Shown: positions 4,775-6,469 of the stretch, in pieces | Position numbering within the stretch: position 1 is the first letter of the stretch | How the letters are laid out: the number at the start of each line of letters is the position of its first letter | Source: Candidatus Hydrogenedentota bacterium | Lineage (GTDB): Bacteria; Hydrogenedentota; Hydrogenedentia; Hydrogenedentales; CAITNO01 | Assembly: GCA_011046175.1 (NCBI GenBank) | Contig: DSBB01000158.1 | Coordinates: forward strand, 1-6,469 | Direction: 5' to 3' | DNA: 6,469 bases | Position numbers and translations under genes: made by a program | Notes under the pieces: generated by a model | What the model saw: the letters and a program-made list of their open reading frames with translations, nothing else | Database searches by the model: none | Told to the model about the DNA's origin: nothing

Positions 4775-6469
4775 TCATGGAATATCCACGATAACAAAAT
4801 TTATCCCGTTGGCCGCAACCGTGACAGTGATCCGCGCGCCTCTATCATCGTCCACGGGATATTCCGTGTTGGCGGTGACTTGCAGCAACGCATGTTCGCG
4901 AATCTCCTGAAATTCCGACTCGGTGTAGATGCGCCGTTTTTCGGGGTCGGGCAACGCTCTGTGGCGCCGGGCAAGACCGTAACAGGAGTTATTTAGGCTG
5001 TCAAAGCGATATTCCCGCACGTCCACCCGGTCGCCCGAAAGGCCGCTGACGCGAAGGCCGATTTCGAATTCTGCGCCGGACCGCGAAGCGGTGTCTTCAT
5101 GATTATGGGCATAGATCACAATGCGCAAATCTTCCTCCGTACGGGCGGCAAATCCGGAAACGGCATGGGCGCCGATTTGCTCCAGTGGAAAAACCCGGTA
5201 ATCATTGCGCAGGGTGGATAGCAGGTTGACAACGTGAAACGCTTGGGTGGGTATGACCTCGATGCGGTCAGCAAGTTGGATTTCACGAACCGTGTCGTTC
5301 AGTATCTCAAAATTTTTGACGATACCGGGCCAGTGCATCAGTATCAGGTCGCCGCCGTAAGCGTAGCGGGCGTCCTTGGTTCCCTGTTGCAGGAGCCGTC
5401 CCTGATAATCCGCCATCCACGAGACGAAATATCCGTTGTCCAGATACATGCCGCCCGCGCCGGGATCCAGAACAGGACGCCATGTGGGCACGGTCTCATG
5501 ACTGACAACCGGCAATTCGGCGTAATAGTCCGCGTCTATCTCAAGGGCGCGTTTCTTGCCCTGAATCAGTTTCCCCGCCGCCGTGTGGGACGCACCATAA
5601 GTGTGTATGGAGAGGAAGTCCAGCGGCGCTCCCCGGCCCTCGTTCGCGCTGCATAATCGTTCCACCCGCTCCGAGCGTTTCCCGTCGAGGCGCGGGTCCG
5701 CATAAGCCGCGTTCAGGGTCAACGCATCGTCGCTGTCCACATTCGGCGAACAATGAATCAGGAAATCGTCGAGCCGCAGGTGTTGCGCGCCCCAGATGGC
5801 GCCCAGTTCCAAGCCGCCCACCTGCACCTTTTCCGAATCATAGCCGCACTCTTCAAAGGCGCGCAGGATCGCGTCAGAAGTATAGTCGTAAAACCGCTGC
5901 AACTCCTCCCAGTCCCGGTTGCGCCAGTACGCGGACATAAGGTCGGGTTCATTGAGAACAACCCAGGGCCATTCGAGCGCAGCGTCGCCGTAACGCTCAA
6001 TGAGATGGCGGGTGATGACGCGGGTTACGTCATGATGCTGCGCAAGGTCTTTCGCCGTGGTGCCCGTCTGCCCGTCAATGGCAAGGCACCCGATGGCATC
6101 CGCGAACCGGGGGATAACGCGCCGCCCATAGGTCCCCTGTATGATGTCCCATTCATGGTCCACACGTCCCCAGTAATAGCGCGGCGTGCCCACGGGATTG
6201 AATTTGCGCAGGTAGGCGCCGCCCGGCGGGAAGAATCCCGGCGCGTCCGGATTCTCCGCCACAGGCAGGGGACGGGTGTACTCCAGTTGCCATCCCGCAG
6301 GCGGATCATCGAAATCCGTCACCCGGACAGTCCGAGCGTTATCATGCGCCGTAATCACAAAAGCGCAGGCGCTGTTCACGCCGTCGGCGATCAACACTTC
6401 ATCACCCGGATGATAATCTTCGCTGACGGGGCGGTTGGAGGCGATCCCATATTGTTCGTGTCCGAAGAA
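4775..6469 (-). CDS. Glycoside hydrolase, GH39-like (beta-xylosidase/alpha-L-iduronidase fold), 5' end outside window
   Basis: The frame is open from the right edge to TGA 4775-4777, giving 564 visible residues. An internal GTG at 6397 is not the real start, since 24 further sense codons precede it. Numbering from that GTG: a TIM-barrel region begins near PRYYWGRVDHEWDII (72-86), equivalent to the region where GH39 enzymes define the residues around their first barrel strands. LIERYGDAALEWPWVVLNEPDLMSAYW (132-158) matches the '(R)YG...W..E.WNEPN...FW' block, with Glu150 as acid/base candidate. VGGLELG (193-199) and DFLSIHTYG (260-268) match further GH39 blocks. VVSHETVPTW has Glu301 as nucleophile candidate. 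The C-terminal part (~425-540) resembles the GH39 beta-sandwich, including VREYRFDSLNNSCYG (460-474). The enzyme should hydrolyse a xyloside, uronic-acid-containing glycan or similar; specificity is not readable. A signal peptide, if any, is off-window. It is convergent with the pilin unit, so independently expressed. Confidence 0.7.
   Translation of the reverse strand, partial: FFGHEQYGIASNRPVSEDYHPGDEVLIADGVNSACAFVITAHDNARTVRVTDFDDPPAGWQLEYTRPLPVAENPDAPGFFPPGGAYLRKFNPVGTPRYYWGRVDHEWDIIQGTYGRRVIPRFADAIGCLAIDGQTGTTAKDLAQHHDVTRVITRHLIERYGDAALEWPWVVLNEPDLMSAYWRNRDWEELQRFYDYTSDAILRAFEECGYDSEKVQVGGLELGAIWGAQHLRLDDFLIHCSPNVDSDDALTLNAAYADPRLDGKRSERVERLCSANEGRGAPLDFLSIHTYGASHTAAGKLIQGKKRALEIDADYYAELPVVSHETVPTWRPVLDPGAGGMYLDNGYFVSWMADYQGRLLQQGTKDARYAYGGDLILMHWPGIVKNFEILNDTVREIQLADRIEVIPTQAFHVVNLLSTLRNDYRVFPLEQIGAHAVSGFAARTEEDLRIVIYAHNHEDTASRSGAEFEIGLRVSGLSGDRVDVREYRFDSLNNSCYGLARRHRALPDPEKRRIYTESEFQEIREHALLQVTANTEYPVDDDRGARITVTVAANGINFVIVDIP

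Noticed and set aside
5234..5656. Plus-strand 140-codon ORF opposite the glycosidase gene
   Set aside because: It is antisense to a well-supported GH39-like reading frame with family motifs; its translation shows no domain and fits a GC-rich shadow frame.

Overview
The window is 6,469 bases of moderately GC-rich bacterial DNA with dense genes. Organism: a very typical type IV prepilin/pseudopilin leader is joined to an 'H-x(n)-DG' C-terminal signature (HVPGGSNVLYMDGHVEF). This architecture is expanded in the Planctomycetes-Verrucomicrobia-Lentisphaerae group and in Candidatus Hydrogenedentes and similar lineages. The ARAREAARRASCQNNLKQWG stretch reminds me most of Hydrogenedentes/Lentisphaerae-like genomes. 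This placement is family-level recall, not a computed phylogeny.

Left block (1-2814, + strand): the last 25 codons of glucose-6-phosphate isomerase overlap by 4 bases (GTGA) with a 535-residue membrane protein carrying a TPR-like segment. After 25 bases comes a 368-residue DNA methyltransferase with a DPFCGCGTT SAM-binding motif and a TSPPY catalytic motif. Order, strand and spacing suggest one transcription unit. No restriction endonuclease is visible beside the methyltransferase.

Middle (2815-3254): a 440-base AT-richer intergenic region, the most structured non-coding part of the window. It holds four copies (two per orientation) of the heptamer ACGACGG, a well-spaced sigma-70-like promoter (TTGAAA-17-TATAAA), a hairpin followed by seven Ts downstream of that promoter, and several short inverted repeats. 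It probably ends the left unit and drives the pilin unit through a leader of roughly 260 bases.

Right-centre (3255-4670, + strand): a large pseudopilin-like protein (about 325 residues) followed by a small predicted lipoprotein (131 residues from the start chosen here) ending in an Arg/Gly-rich tail. They are probably co-transcribed and both act in the cell envelope.

Right end (4775-6469, - strand): a convergent gene, cut by the window edge, for a glycoside hydrolase of clan GH-A type most like family GH39 (beta-xylosidase/alpha-L-iduronidase). NE-P and SHE motifs supply candidate acid/base and nucleophile glutamates.

Overall the genes belong to recognisable families or are ordinary envelope proteins. 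I see no clear undescribed system. The best leads are the regulatory architecture of the 2811-3254 region and the unexplained membrane TPR protein between pgi and the methyltransferase.
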